The notes below the pieces were generated by a model, which was given only the letters and a program-made list of their open reading frames with translations, ran no database searches and had not been told where the DNA came from. A program made the position numbers and the translations under genes. 64,000 nucleotides of DNA, taken from NCBI RefSeq assembly GCF_002078875.1, contig NC_034412.1:29062626-29126625 (forward strand), written 5' to 3'. This document shows, in pieces, positions 39,631 to 51,367 of the stretch (positions are counted from its first letter, which is position 1; each line of letters opens with the position of its first letter). Source of the DNA: Numida meleagris. Lineage: Eukaryota > Chordata > Aves > Galliformes > Numididae.

Positions 39631-40132
39631 TGTTCGGCCCGGTTCCGTGACGAAGGGGATGGGGGACCCACAGGCCCACACCCTGTGAAAAGGGAAAAAG
39701 GGCGAGGAGATAGCCTGAGAGCAAAGAACAGCGGCAACAATCTGAAGAGAAACAAACTAATTTACTAAATAAGATATCGGAATGCAAAACAACACACTAT
39801 AATACAATATAATTGCAATTTAAGCTGATAAATCTAATACAGAGAGAGAGAATGTCCCAAAATCAAGGTAGGCCTTACTCTACTACCGACGATAAGACGG
39901 CTGGAAAGCAAGGTGCTGCCAACACGAGAGATGGCGGAAAAAAGGGACGAGATCTCATGATCTGCAAGTTTTTATATTGCGAGCTTTTATCTTTTCCCTC
40001 CGGCTGGAAAATGGTAACAAAGGAGCAAAGTGCCGTGGGGACCGTAGTAGTCCTCTTCTGAGAACCAGGTACATCCACTACATGATGTTATGATGTGGAA
40101 TACCAATAACTGAAAATCACAAAACCACGACA
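39631..40132 (-). mobile_element. Solo LTR of avian ERV-L-like family, one end missing
   Basis: The sequence matches the LTR at 60980-61501 at roughly nine bases in ten by eye, on the same strand. Its 5' end (minus-strand TGTCGTGGTTTTGTGATTTTC) is at 40132. The low-coordinate end begins at GTTCGGCCC and lacks about the last 17 bp of the LTR, including the terminal TGACA. The TATA-like TATAAAAA is at 39969-39976 in minus orientation. No 5-bp target duplication is visible, as expected if one end was deleted. No retroviral interior adjoins it. It lies antisense to SPOCK3. Confidence 0.9.
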
Positions 40133-43100
40133 AAGATGCATTAACTTTACCTGTAACTTCCCCTTACAGCCTAATATAAGTCTTTCTCATTTCTAGTGAA
40201 TTCTGTCCCGCACACTGATGAGAGAAGGACCTTAAAAAGAACTAGCTTTCTCCTGTAAGTACAAACAGATAAGGTCTACTTTACTGATGTTTTTGAGGTT
40301 TAAACAGCAAAGCTGAGACCTTACTTCCTGCAAAACTTTTTTAAATAAGAGTTCAATTACTGCCAAGTGTTCTTATTACTCTTTTGGGGTAATTTCTTAG
40401 TTCCGCTGCTGCATATTTTCTTCTGTCTTTCAGTGTTCCTCATAGAAGCATAGGAAGCCAAAAACTCCAAATGTCTTCAGAGCAGTAATTTCAGACATGT
40501 ACAACAGAGGTGTTTATCTGTTTGTTTTGCTTTAATGCAAGCCATATATTAACAGTATCTTGTGCTTTTCATAATACTTGCGCATTCTATGCTGTCTTAA
40601 GTCTAAAAGTTTTGATTAGGAACAGTGTTCTGATCTTTGAGTAATACCTAACATAATGACATATTGTCTTTATTTGAATGCTGCAGGAGAAAAATACATT
40701 TAAATTTCTAAACACTATACCATTTTAGTCCATCTTTTAAATACTCCTCTTTGAACCTGTTTCTCTCTGGACTGTAGTTATCAACCCTTTGAGTCACTGA
40801 CTAGCAATTGTAGTCATTCGGTTCCAGCCAAACTGGCCTGCACATTTGATTTCTTTTCATTGTGGGATCTATTAATCAATTAAAACTGGGCAAATTGTCT
40901 TTTTCATTCTTTCTGTGGTTATTTATTGTATCAGTATGTTCAGTCTGTTTAAGTGATACTTCTTTCTTAGTTCTGTTGGAGAATGTTGCATCTTGTTTCA
41001 TTCACAGAATAAGATGAAAGAATACAAATTTTTGTTATTGGGAATGTTTTTTTTTCAGATAATTCAATCTATAGTTAAACCTACCAGGGAGCACAGATTA
41101 GGTTCTGCCAAGAAATATGTTCTTCCTCATGAGCAGATAGTGCTAAAACAGTTTTGAGGAAGCTTTTAAAATTTTATTAATATATTTAAAAAGATTGGAG
41201 TAGCAGCATGCTTGGCCTTGTAGCTATAGCACTTCAATTTAAAAGTGCTCCAGTTCAGCATTCTTGTATTATCTAAATGTGAATTACAAACTGAAGTTTC
41301 AGTTAAAGCTTTAGAATGAAGGTAGTGTTACAATTCTTCTTGCCCTGTTGCCAAATTAGTATTACGTTGTCACTGTAGTAGTTTTACTGGAAATTAAGAT
41401 ACCAATTCTAAAATGCACAAGCAAAATTTTATGTACTTAGTGTTTATGCAGATACAGTTAGAGCTTATTTCTAAAAACAGCAAAATATCAGAGGTAAATA
41501 TTTTAGCAATGCTGATCTGTGAACAAAATAGGAATGGGAAAAAGTTAAATAGCATGTTTTGAAAAAGCAAGTACCAATAAAGCTCAATATTATTAGTTCT
41601 GATTTCAGCAATCTATATATGCTTCACTGTTAAATAATTAAATGCTTATGTTTAATATGTAATTCCCTCTCAATATATTGTCTGTGTGGAGGTATACACA
41701 TATTAACAATTCTGAGTTGAAGAAAGAAGAGTACACTTACCATCCTGTTATGTCATGTGGTATCTGTTACTTCTGGGTTTGTGCCAAACTGGTGGAGCAA
41801 AAGATTTTAGATTTAAGATGTGAAATGGCTGTAGAAGGGATTCACAGATAATATACCATTAGTTTAAGCCCTTCCCAGCATGCCCTTGGAAGACAGGATG
41901 TTTTTTCCAGTTACATATCTTATAGCTAAATACCTCTGTATGTTGAGAAATGCCACGCATGCTGATAGTTTAGGATGTTATTCTGAATATCTTCCCTCAA
42001 TCTTATGGTGAAATTTTGAACAATTCCATCTATTAGTAATAGTCTGCATTTAAGCTATCTTATGATTTCACATGAATAAAAAATATTTCCAATATAATAC
42101 TTTGTTATCTTGTTTGTGCTGTGGCAAGGGTTTAGGAAAATTTGAATATCTACTTTTATTTTTATGAAAGACTGACCAAAGGCAAAACACAGTTCCCTTC
42201 TTCAGGTCATTCATTCAGATGTGTAAAGTATTTTGTACACTTTATTACTAGATTTGTAATTTCCCCTGAACCCAGTAACAGGCTTTGTAACAAATGAGCT
42301 ACAAACTGATGCATTATGTGTAAATAAACTCTTCCTGTAGTGGACAAAGATAGCAATGACATCCTAAGTGAAACTAGTTATAGTAGGCTTCCTCTTGTAT
42401 TTTGAATCACAATTATTAAGATAGTGTCTCTGTCTAAGAAAAGCAGCATTTGCAGACAATGAAAGAAATGTTCATATTCTGGTCATCTGTAAAGCAGTGC
42501 ATATATGTGATTCAGCGATAGATTCATGCTATGGCAACAGATCTGTTGTTCTCTTTAGAAGTTCTCAGTCATCTGGGTAGCATGGCTTAGCTGTCTTACT
42601 GATTCTGTATGTAGATGCTGTCTAAATAAGAAGAAAGAAAAAATAATGGGGAGGATATGATGACTTCTTTGAGGATTGTTTCTTCACACTGAAATTTTTC
42701 TTGCTTTAGTCTACTTAATAACTACACTGAAACTGTGGAACTCAGAGTTTCTTGGTCAAGGGAATATTGCTTTGGAGCTCAAAGGTGCTAATGGTGCTAA
42801 ATGCCTTTCCACCCTATTCTGGAACTCCATTATCTGATCCTCTTGAATTCCTTGCTTTTACATGTACAGCTATGCCTGTCAGGAGCTGTTTCTCTTATTT
42901 AATTTGAAAATAAATTTGTTTCTTCAGTAGCAAGAAGATAATGCAAAAAAATTAACGAAAGGAAAATGGTTCCAGGGAGAGGGAAACAAATACATTAGTA
43001 AACAAAAAGTTCTTTGTATTGTGAATTCTAAGCTCTATTAAAGAGATAAGAAAAAGTATAAAAGATAATGATATGTCTTAGTTTGTTCTTAAATATGGAA

Positions 43101-46100
43101 CCTTATTTCATGTAGGACTTGGATTCTGTTTACCATCGACCCTTAAGTATGTACTTAGAGAAGCTAATACTGTTCAGTTACCTTTTGCATCTATAGGTCA
43201 ACTTTGGGGATGCTGAAGTGGAATGTACTCATTTTGGCACGTAGGGATGTGACCTCAGCCCTAGCATCTCAGGATGTGTGGTGGCCTGCAGGTAGGGCTG
43301 CGTACTTTCACCTCACATTTCACAGGTGCCAAACAGGGTGGGGGCAAGCACTAGCCTTTGATAAGTAAGTTCTGTAAAGAAATACAACACAGTACAAACT
43401 TTCAGTAAATGCAATCTTGTTCTTTCTTTGTTAACCACATTAGAAGCATTGGGACCTGATTGAGTATAGGGTCAAAAGTTAAAAATGATAATGAGGTGCT
43501 CAGATACCTCATTTTCTATTAGAGTGGTTAGGTAATTTTTTACAGCTATATTAGAAGACAAAATGATTTTACTAAGGACTTGGAGAAGATATTTGTCTTT
43601 TAAATAACATATATCAGAGTCAGTGTCTTTAGAATACCTCTGGTAACATTTTTCAATAACAGGAATAAGATAATTTAAGGATTATAATGGTATTTCAACC
43701 ATCAAAATCTTGTCGTGGTATGTCAGTGATCAAAATTTATTATTATGTATCTGATAATCTTGTGAAATGAGTTTATTTATCTTTCTTTTCTGTTTATTAA
43801 AAAACACCTTAATCTTTTATCTAACATAAAATTCTGTTCTTGTACATCTTATAAACCTATTGCCAATAGAATCAGTAAACCATGTTAATAGCTTGCATCA
43901 GAAAATGCATCATTTCTGTATTACTTGATTGCATAGAAACAATGACATATAATGGCAGTTGAAGACAATGTGTGTTAAATGCTCAATACTGTTTTTTGTA
44001 GTCAGTTGTAATGACTGCTTTTTCTACACTTTTTAAAGTGTATGTAAAACAACATCATATATTCATGAGGCTTGCTGATTCATGATATTTTTAAGCTTTT
44101 GTGTTACTGACCATGTCTTTACATAACATAATTGCAAGAGGACCAATAGGGACAAGAAGGCATAAAAAGTCTATGAACTTGATGGTTTAATTGATAAATT
44201 AAAATCATAACTCTTGAGAGAGAGTCCATTTTGAATCAAAGAACAGTTTGCGTATATTATGAATAACCTTAAGGTCTAACAAAAACAAAACAACAACAAC
44301 TATATATATATAGGTAGGTAGGTCTACACTGAGTATTTCTTCTTGACTGGAAATGCATACAAAGCGAATGTTTTTCATTGATCTTTACAGAGACTGAGGT
44401 GAGACTGTTTGGCTTGATCCCTGGATCTACCTTTTTACATTTTATTTTTTAATAAGCTAGGTTTTTTCAGTTTTCTTGAGAATACCCTAATATGGTTCAC
44501 CATAGGTGGTAGCCTCACAGCAATGTTGGCCGTTTCTTGCAGAAGAGCTTTCTGTGTAATCTGTTATTTATTGTTATACCACTATTATTAGTTGCCCTTT
44601 TCTTCAGAGTGTGCCATTGTATGCAGTGCTCAGGAAATAACTTTTTGCTCTTGTTACCAATGGTTTGTACATTAGTGAACAGGCATCGGTGTAATCTATT
44701 TTCATCTCTTTTCTCAGCTCTGGACTTTACTCTTGTAGTACAATTAAACTGATTTAAGTCCTCCTCACACATTGAATCTTGACAGCATAGCAGGAGGAGT
44801 ATAGTCAAAATGTTTTATTTGTTTATAGGGCAAAGATGGTTCTTATTTATTTAATTTTAATTTATAGTAATCTCTAGGATATGCACTTTTAAAGAAATAT
44901 GATGTTTTATAATTTTTATAGGAATCTAGCAGGTTCAGCTTTAGAATGAATTAATTCCTCTTCAAAAAGTTTTCCAGTATTCTCTCAGTATTTGTGAATA
45001 TAAGCTTTAGTGAGCATTTGGTATTTCCTGGTAAATGATTACAATGCTGTGCTGTTGAAACCTGCTGTTATCAATGCTGATAGTAGCAAATAGACAGCTT
45101 CCACCGAAATCTTTCTGAATGAGATTTGTGAAACAGAGGGGGCTGAAATATGGTGGCTCTTAGCCCAGCCTGATCAACAGTGCTAGAAGTGTGAGGCAAA
45201 GAAAAGGGAGCAGGATGCACATTGAGCACGGACAAGTTGGTGCCAGAGTCGCTAGAAGCAGTTTCTGATTCTAATTGTGTTGTGCCAGCCTTATGAATAC
45301 AGGCCTCGCGGGTGGCATGGCCCTCAAACCTGGAGCAGCAAAGGAAGCTGACAGCAGCCTCCCTGGAGGCTGGCACTGAACAACAAACTAACATCCTTTC
45401 ACTTGTCATTCCAGTGCTCTACTAGAGGCTAGATGCCAAAAAAAAAAATAGGAAAGGAATTTACAGCAAGACTCAGTCTCCCCTAACAGCATTCAGAGTT
45501 CATTCCAGAGGAGAAGAGTTGTGGTTGATCATTGTTTTGGAAATTGTTTTCTTCTGCTGATTGTTTGATATATGGGACTAACCTTTAAGAATACCTGATT
45601 CTAAGGTATAAATACTGGCTATGAATTGCCACTGCCTTTATCTATGTCTGAGGTGTTTTGTGCATTGAGCCCCTTCTTTTAGTTAAACTAACTGTATTTC
45701 TCATGGGAGACGTAAGCTACAGAAAAAGTGTCAAATCTGGCTATAGTCAGCTTTCTATCTTAGCCTGTAAAAATCTTAAAAATTGTTTTTTCCTTAAGTC
45801 CAAGTAATATATATATGTTTTTTTTCTTTAAATGTTGTAGCATGAACCATTATGCTTTATCATCGTGACCCTGACAGAGCATAATGCTTAAAAGTGCATA
45901 ATGTTTAGACATGGATATTAGCCCCATGATACATAGCTATTATTAGTGCAATGTGTATGCTTTAGATAGAGACTTCAATGAATTTTGTATAGTTTCAAGA
46001 AGAGCAGTAAGGATGAATTTTCTATTTAAAATACCTAGATATCTTTATGTCAGTAACATTGACAAAGCATTATGATTATTCTGACAAATTTGTGACTTTA

Positions 46101-48871
46101 TTCCATATCACTTCAGTACTTTCAGGCCCTTGAACATGCCCAGGACAAATCTAAGAAAGTCCCTGAAGAAAATAATAAGTTAGACTCTTTCCTGAGAGGT
46201 TTCTTTTTGCATTTATAGAGAGTTCAAGGATTGGCTAGATACTGTAACACTATTTATCCCTCACTGTCAACTGTATATTTGTTCATTCCATTTTTAATCT
46301 CAATCTTATATTAAAATAATGAAAAATAAGGCTTTGTAAATTCATATTACTTTCTTGATGATATTCTGAAGAGAATACTGAACATTTTAATAGTCAACAT
46401 CTTGTTTACTGAAGGTCAGGAAGGGTCTGAATGTAATAGGAAGCCACTTTTTTAAGGGTTAGTAGCTTTAGGAATATTTGTAAAAGCATCAAACTGCAAT
46501 TTATTGAACAAATTGCCCTACTTAAGAATGAGACTCAATTAACTATTTTCTCTATTTTATAGAGGCATGTCAAGGTTTTGTTTTAAAGCAGTCAGTAGTG
46601 GACTTTAAGTAATGAATGATGAGTAAATTTAACTGTTCAGGAAAATCAGTAGAGGTATGTGATCCTTTCGTGCAGTATATTGAAATAGGTTTGTGTTGTC
46701 ATTTAATTCAATGTATTAAAAAAGACCTCAAATTTTCAAATAGAAGCTATTTGCTTAATGGCATGATTTCTGTCAGTTGATAGAGAGCAAAGTGCTTAAA
46801 TGACATGCTTAATTCACTTGTAAAATAAAAAAGTGGTTGGATACACATTTTGAATTGGACTTGTCAAATTTTCTTCATTACTCTTCAGATTTTTTATTTT
46901 ATTGTTGCTGAAGATTCTGTTGCAGCAGGAGTAATAGAAAAAGTGGGGGAAAAAAGTAGGAAAAGTAGGATAACAAGAATGGTATAGTTGTAAACAAATA
47001 TGTCAGCTAGGGCTCTTAGTTCTAGGAATATCTGTCAAGATTATATTTGGGATTTGTGAATTTGCCTGCGGTATGGAGAAGGTTAACAAGAATTTATTTA
47101 TTGTCTTTTCCAATACAAAATGAAGGCTAGTAAAAAGGCTAGTAAAATGATCTGAGAGTGTTCAAGATCATGAGTGAAGCCTCTGTTCTTTTAGTCTTAA
47201 CTCTGTTCTAGTTATGCTAACTTTTCACCATTCTAATTGCAAGTAATACCTGAATAGGATCATTCTGGGCAAACATTACTGCTTTAGCAGAAATTATGAA
47301 GAAAAAATGATGAAAATGGTGTATTTTACTCTTTTAATAGCACTTCCATTATAACTTCTTTGTTTAAAACACACAAATTAGAAAAAGTATCTGTTTTTAT
47401 TACTCCAGCATTGAGCTATATTGTATGTAACAACTGTAAGAAGAAAACCTTTTCTTCATAGAAAATCCCAATATATTTGATGTAAGAGAGAGGGGACTAC
47501 AAATGGCCATTTTGGGAAAAACGTGAGCTCCAGAGAATAAAAGATAAAGTGAAAATTATGACTAGCTGCTTTGGAAAAACACAGAAAATAGAGGGTTTTC
47601 TGTTTGTACCCTATGTTCCTATATAATGCAACTAAAGCGTGATGCCATAGCATCACACAATATGTATTTTAAATTAAGTGAAAAAGAAATTAAACAGTAG
47701 CCTGTAAAGACATTCACATATCGTGCTTTTTGCAAGAATTGAAAGTTTTACCAATATGGTATGATTCATAAAGGAGCAGTACATTAGAGCTGCCTCAAAG
47801 CTGTTCACAATACCTCTGTAGGAATAACGGCTCCATATTTACTATTAGGAGGAATATAATTGGAAAACACTGTCATAATTGTGATTTCTACTCATCTCTT
47901 GCAGTGTTTTAAACTCATTTGATTTGCAGTATGTGTTTATTTACATAGTAATTAAAAAGGCAATTATCATTGTTAGTCTATGCAGCACTGAGTAAAAGAA
48001 TGCATAAGTATGCATTTATAACTGTGATTCTACTCTGTACTTCCAGATTCTGCTCATTTATCTCTTCGAGTTTCAAAGGAAACGTTCCCATGAAAACAGT
48101 TTTTACTAATAAAACATAATCAGTGAAAGGCTGTTTGGGATGCAACCACTTTTTTCTTCTCTTTGAAGTAAATTATCCTACTAAAGACCAAAGAGTGTTT
48201 TGTTCTTGTAAATGTGCTTGATGCTTGGTCATACTTCTAGTTGTGATTATGTGGCTTCGACAACTGTATGACGCCCACATTTTTTCAGTAGTTTAATTTT
48301 TTATAAATTGAGGTTTCTTGGTGATCTTTTGGACAGTTGGATAGAACTGCTGGATATGATAAAACACTAAGTGATCACTGTAGTTAGCGAACCTAGATTT
48401 ATTCATTTAGTACAGTCTCACGTAATTAGAAGGATATCTGATGTTTAGGAAAATGATACATAGAAAATCAAGCTAATTAGAATTATTTAATGGCAGATTT
48501 TACAGTTGAAAATGGCAAAACAGAATATCTTTCTAAAATTCATTTATGATTCTTTAGAATTTCATTATATTTAATTAATAGTGACGTTGGAGCTTTGGGT
48601 TTGAAAAATTAAGTTTTTTGATATCTTAGAGTACAAGAACACAACTGTAATATTTTAAAAGCAGAACTAGAAACATAAAAACTAGAAACTATGTAAGCAC
48701 TTTGAGAAATAACTTTATTTTTGATGTTAGTAATATTGTTTGTGTAGCCTTTTTACTTGGTGGGTGCAAACGACTTCTGAAAAACACTGTTTTATTCTCT
48801 ACGCGCAGTTTGTCCCATTATGATGACTGTAATCTTTTTCTCATTTGTTTTTCACTGCTTGCCTTTTCTAG
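40133..48871 (+). other. SPOCK3 intron upstream of the exons
   Basis: AT-rich unique sequence. A composite simple repeat lies at 44281-44322. GC-richer patches with no recognised identity lie at about 43200-43345 and 45090-45430. No exon, RNA gene or transposon is recognised before the microexon acceptor ending at 48871. Confidence 0.6.
44281..44322. repeat. Composite (CAA)n/(TA)n/(GGTA)n microsatellite
   Basis: CAA-type units run into TATATATATATA and then three GGTA units. The adjacent three-part tract is likely to vary in length. Confidence 0.85.
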
Positions 48872-48880
48872 GAAGTAGAG
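48872..48880 (+). CDS. SPOCK3: Putative SPOCK3 9-nt microexon (Glu-Val-Glu)
   Basis: Nine bases reading GAA GTA GAG (EVE) lie directly after a strong acceptor (CTTGCCTTTTCTAG) and before a GT (GTTGGT, a weak donor matching consensus at +1, +2, +5 and +6). From knowledge of the family, testican-3 has EVE inserted between ...FRD and DDYFRTW, whereas testican-1 runs FRD straight into DDYF. The segment has length divisible by three, sits in phase 0 and is followed 97 nt later by the exon starting DDYF, so inclusion or skipping both keep frame. Reading on past the GT meets TGA after 12 further codons, so it must be spliced to code. I recall human SPOCK3 isoforms differing by three residues, which fits alternative use, but that is from memory. 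The alternative is chance similarity; exact sequence, phase and splice context make this unlikely. Confidence 0.78.
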
Positions 48881-48977
48881 GTTGGTATATATCTTTTGTC
48901 TTTTATGATCAAATGAATTTTGCATGTACACATTGATTTATTGTTTTACTAAATGTAGGTTGTTTCTCCTTCTCCAG
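48881..48977 (+). other. SPOCK3: Short SPOCK3 intron between microexon and DDYF exon
   Basis: This 97-nt GT...AG interval separates the proposed EVE microexon from the DDYF exon. It is T-rich, ends in a pyrimidine tract and CAG, and contains in-frame stops, so retention would truncate the protein. The closeness of a weak donor and a strong acceptor fits regulated microexon use. If the microexon is not real, this is simply the end of the larger upstream intron. Confidence 0.65.
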
Positions 48978-49023
48978 GATGATTATTTTCGTACATGGAG
49001 TCCGGGTAAACCGTTTGATCAAG
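48978..49023 (+). CDS. SPOCK3: SPOCK3 (testican-3) internal coding exon
   Basis: The exon translates in phase 0 as DDYFRTWSPGKPFDQ plus a first base G for the next codon (Ala in the family). It is preceded by TTTCTCCTTCTCCAG and followed by GTAAGA, so both splice sites are good. The peptide is characteristic of testicans; Thr-Trp-Ser-Pro-Gly matches testican-3, while testican-1 has Asn-Trp-Asn-Pro-Asn. Testican-3 is a secreted, brain-enriched heparan/chondroitin sulfate proteoglycan with an N-terminal testican-specific region, a follistatin-like domain, a calcium-binding SPARC-type domain and a thyroglobulin type-1 domain. This exon codes the end of the N-terminal region, which is linked in the literature to inhibition of membrane-type matrix metalloproteinases. 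It ends in phase 1. I found neither the neighbouring exon for ...NKFRD nor the one for ALDP... in the window. Confidence 0.92.
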
Positions 49024-49817
49024 GTAAGATTCTGCTACTATTTTTTCTTTTTTATTTTTTTGTATGGTTTAAGATTAAAATATTTGTGTTCCTGTTTTAG
49101 AGTAACTCTGGAACTATGAGTTTGTCATCTTCTCAGTCTTGAAATGATTGACAAAAAAAAGGGGCCAGAAGTTGATTTGTAGCCTAATTGTTTTACATCT
49201 GTGACTTTTGCAAGCTTTTATTGATTAGAGGCAGAAAGAGGGCAGTAGCAGAGTAGCTTAAAGTTTCTGTTATGTAAACAAGTTAATGGGATTTGGGTCT
49301 TCTTTTGTTTTATGCATATACTTAAAGTTAAGTACCATTGCATTTTCAGTAAAACCTTTAAAAGAGTGCGTACAATCTGATATTTGTCTTTTGCTGTTAA
49401 AAATAAATAAATAAATAAAGGAAATCTCTAACTGTCTGATAAAAGATGTTCTAGAAACACTTTGAAAGTCTCTACCTTGTTCACTTGATCTTTCCTGAAG
49501 CAAGAGAGACTTGGAGAACGCTACAATATTAGTTCAGCCTTATAGATATGAGCAAATTCAGCAGATTTTGACATTAAACATTACCTCCCCAGGCATTAGA
49601 GCTTAATACTTACTGTCAATACAATTCATTTCATGTATGGTGTTTCAAGGTTTGTGAGTACAGGTGTGAATCTAATGAGAATCTTGATTTGTGAGTTTCT
49701 ACAAGGAGTGCTTCGGAGACTTCATCTCCTTTTCTGGAGGGGCTTGTACATAAGAGAATAAGATAAAAATATGTTGCAAAAATAATGTCTCCTTAATTTA
49801 AACAATATTCTCTGTAA
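49024..49817 (+). other. SPOCK3 intron just downstream of the DDYF exon
   Basis: Starts with the GTAAGA donor and is AT-rich. An (AAAT)n repeat is at 49399-49419. Nothing else recognised before the solo LTR. Confidence 0.7.
49399..49419. repeat. (AAAT)n microsatellite
   Basis: Five AAAT units in tandem. Confidence 0.85.
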
Positions 49818-49822
49818 TGTAT
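49818..49822. repeat. Target-site duplication, left copy (TGTAT)
   Basis: TGTAT immediately precedes the solo LTR and is repeated exactly after it at 50361-50365. A 5-bp duplication fits ERV-L-type integration. Confidence 0.85.
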
Positions 49823-50360
49823 TGTCATGGTTTTATGATTTTTGGTTATCGGTATTACACATTGTAGCATCATATAGTGTACTGGGAGTTAAAGAGTTAA
49901 TGCTCCAATTGGATCGTGGATAGTTCCAGGTACCTGGTTCTCAGAAGAGAACTACTACATTCCCCAGGGGACTTTGTGACCCTGTTACCGTTTTCTGGTC
50001 AGAGGGAAAGATAAAAACTCGCAGATCACGAGACCTTTCTCTCTTTCTGGCAGCATCTCGCTCCCCAGCCACCTCACCGTCGGTATTAGAGTAAGGCCTA
50101 CTTTAATTTTGGACACTCACTCTCATTGTATTCGATTTATCATCTTAAATTGTAATTATATTGTATTATAGTGTGTTATTTTGCACCAATATCTTATTTA
50201 GTAAATTAGTTTGTTCCTCCTCAGATTGTTGCCACTGTTTTGTTCTCAGCCCCATCTCCTTACCCTTTTTTTTCTTTTCCCTTTCCCAGGGCATGGGTCC
50301 ATGGGTCCCTTGCCCCATTTGTCACAAAGCCAGGCCAAACCTGCCCGTAAACCGTTGACA
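49823..50360 (+). mobile_element. Complete solo LTR of avian ERV-L-like family
   Basis: The 538-bp LTR begins TGTCATGGTTTTATGATTTT and ends CCCGTAAACCGTTGACA, with TGTCA/TGACA inverted ends, and is flanked by perfect TGTAT duplications. It belongs to the same family as the LTRs at 39631 and 60980 but is more diverged: near its 5' end it has about 40 nt (around 49885-49930) absent from the others, and it lacks a roughly 16-nt part that carries TATAAAAA in them, keeping only GATAAAAAC near 50010. With no interior sequence, it arose by LTR-LTR recombination. It is in the same orientation as SPOCK3 and starts 800 bp after the DDYF exon. Confidence 0.95.
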
Positions 50361-50365
50361 TGTAT
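50361..50365. repeat. Target-site duplication, right copy (TGTAT)
   Basis: Exact repeat of 49818-49822 directly after the LTR end TTGACA. Confidence 0.85.
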
Positions 50366-50444
50366 ACTTATTTTTATGGGAGATTTCTAATCACAGAATC
50401 ATAGAACGGCTTGGGTTGGAAAGGATCCCAAGGAACATCAACTT

Positions 50445-51367
50445 TCAATCCACCTGACACAGGCAGGGCCACCAGCCTCCTGATCTGGTACTGGTCCAGG
50501 TTGCCCAGGGCTCCATCCAACCTGGTCTTGAACCCCTCCAGGGACAGAGCATCCGCAGCCTCTTCCAGCACCTCACTACTCTCTCTGTGAAGAACTTCCT
50601 CCTGACGTCCAATCTAAACCTTCCCTCCTTGAGCTTAAAACCATCCCCTTTTGTCCTATCACTGTCTACGCTTGTAAAAAGTTGATTCCCCTCCTGTTTA
50701 TAATCCCCTTTTAAATATTGGAAGGCTGCAGTGAGGTCTCTTTGCAGCCTTCTCTTCTCCAGGTTGAAGAAGCCCATCTCTCTCAGCCTGTCTTCGTAGG
50801 GGAGGTGCTCCAGCCCTCTGATCATCTTCATGGCCCTCCTCTGAACCCCTTCCAACAGCTCCACATCTTTCCTCTACTGAGGGCCCCAGACATGGACACA
50901 GTACTCCAGATGGGGCTTTACGAGGGCAGAGTAGAGAGGGACAATCACCTCCCTGTCCCTGCTGGCCACCCCTCTTCTGATGGAGCTTGGGATACCATTG
51001 ACCTTCCAAGCTGCAAGAGCACTCATGTTCAGTTTTTCATCCACCAGGACCCCCAGGTCCTTCTCCAAAGGGCAACTCTCAAGGATTTCTTCTCCCAGTC
51101 TGTATACATAACTGGGATTACTCTCCTCATTAGGTTCACACAGGCTCACCTTTTGAGTTTGTTGAGGTCCCTCTGAATGGTATCCCTTCCTTCCACTGTG
51201 TCAACCGCACCACTCAGCTCGGTGTCATCAGCAAACTTGCTGAGGGTGCACTCAACCCTGTCATCACTGTCATTGATGAAGATGTTGAAGAGCACTGGTC
51301 CCAAGACAGACCCCTGGGGGACACCGCTCATCGCTGGCCTCCACCTGGATACAGTGCCTTTTACCAC
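50445..51367 (-). pseudogene. CR1 ORF2 reverse transcriptase remnant
   Basis: Three frames carry, in order on the minus strand, [19 protein letters not shown] and [12 protein letters not shown] (51367-51146), [18 protein letters not shown] (51149-50874) and [20 protein letters not shown] with the C-terminal block (50864-50445). The catalytic Asp pair is kept, but the frame is broken at about 51148 and at a stop near 50878. Confidence 0.9.

Noticed and set aside
39482..39787. 101-codon minus-strand frame
   Set aside because: It straddles the LTR border and unique intron and has no family match; a chance frame.
45071..45409. 112-codon minus-strand frame as a gene
   Set aside because: Longer than most chance frames here but without a recognisable motif, promoter or splice sites. 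Kept only as a compositional observation.
1..48871. Other SPOCK3 exons, especially the one ending ...NKFRD
   Set aside because: I looked for coding similarity to the preceding testican-3 segment and saw none; a profile search could overturn this.
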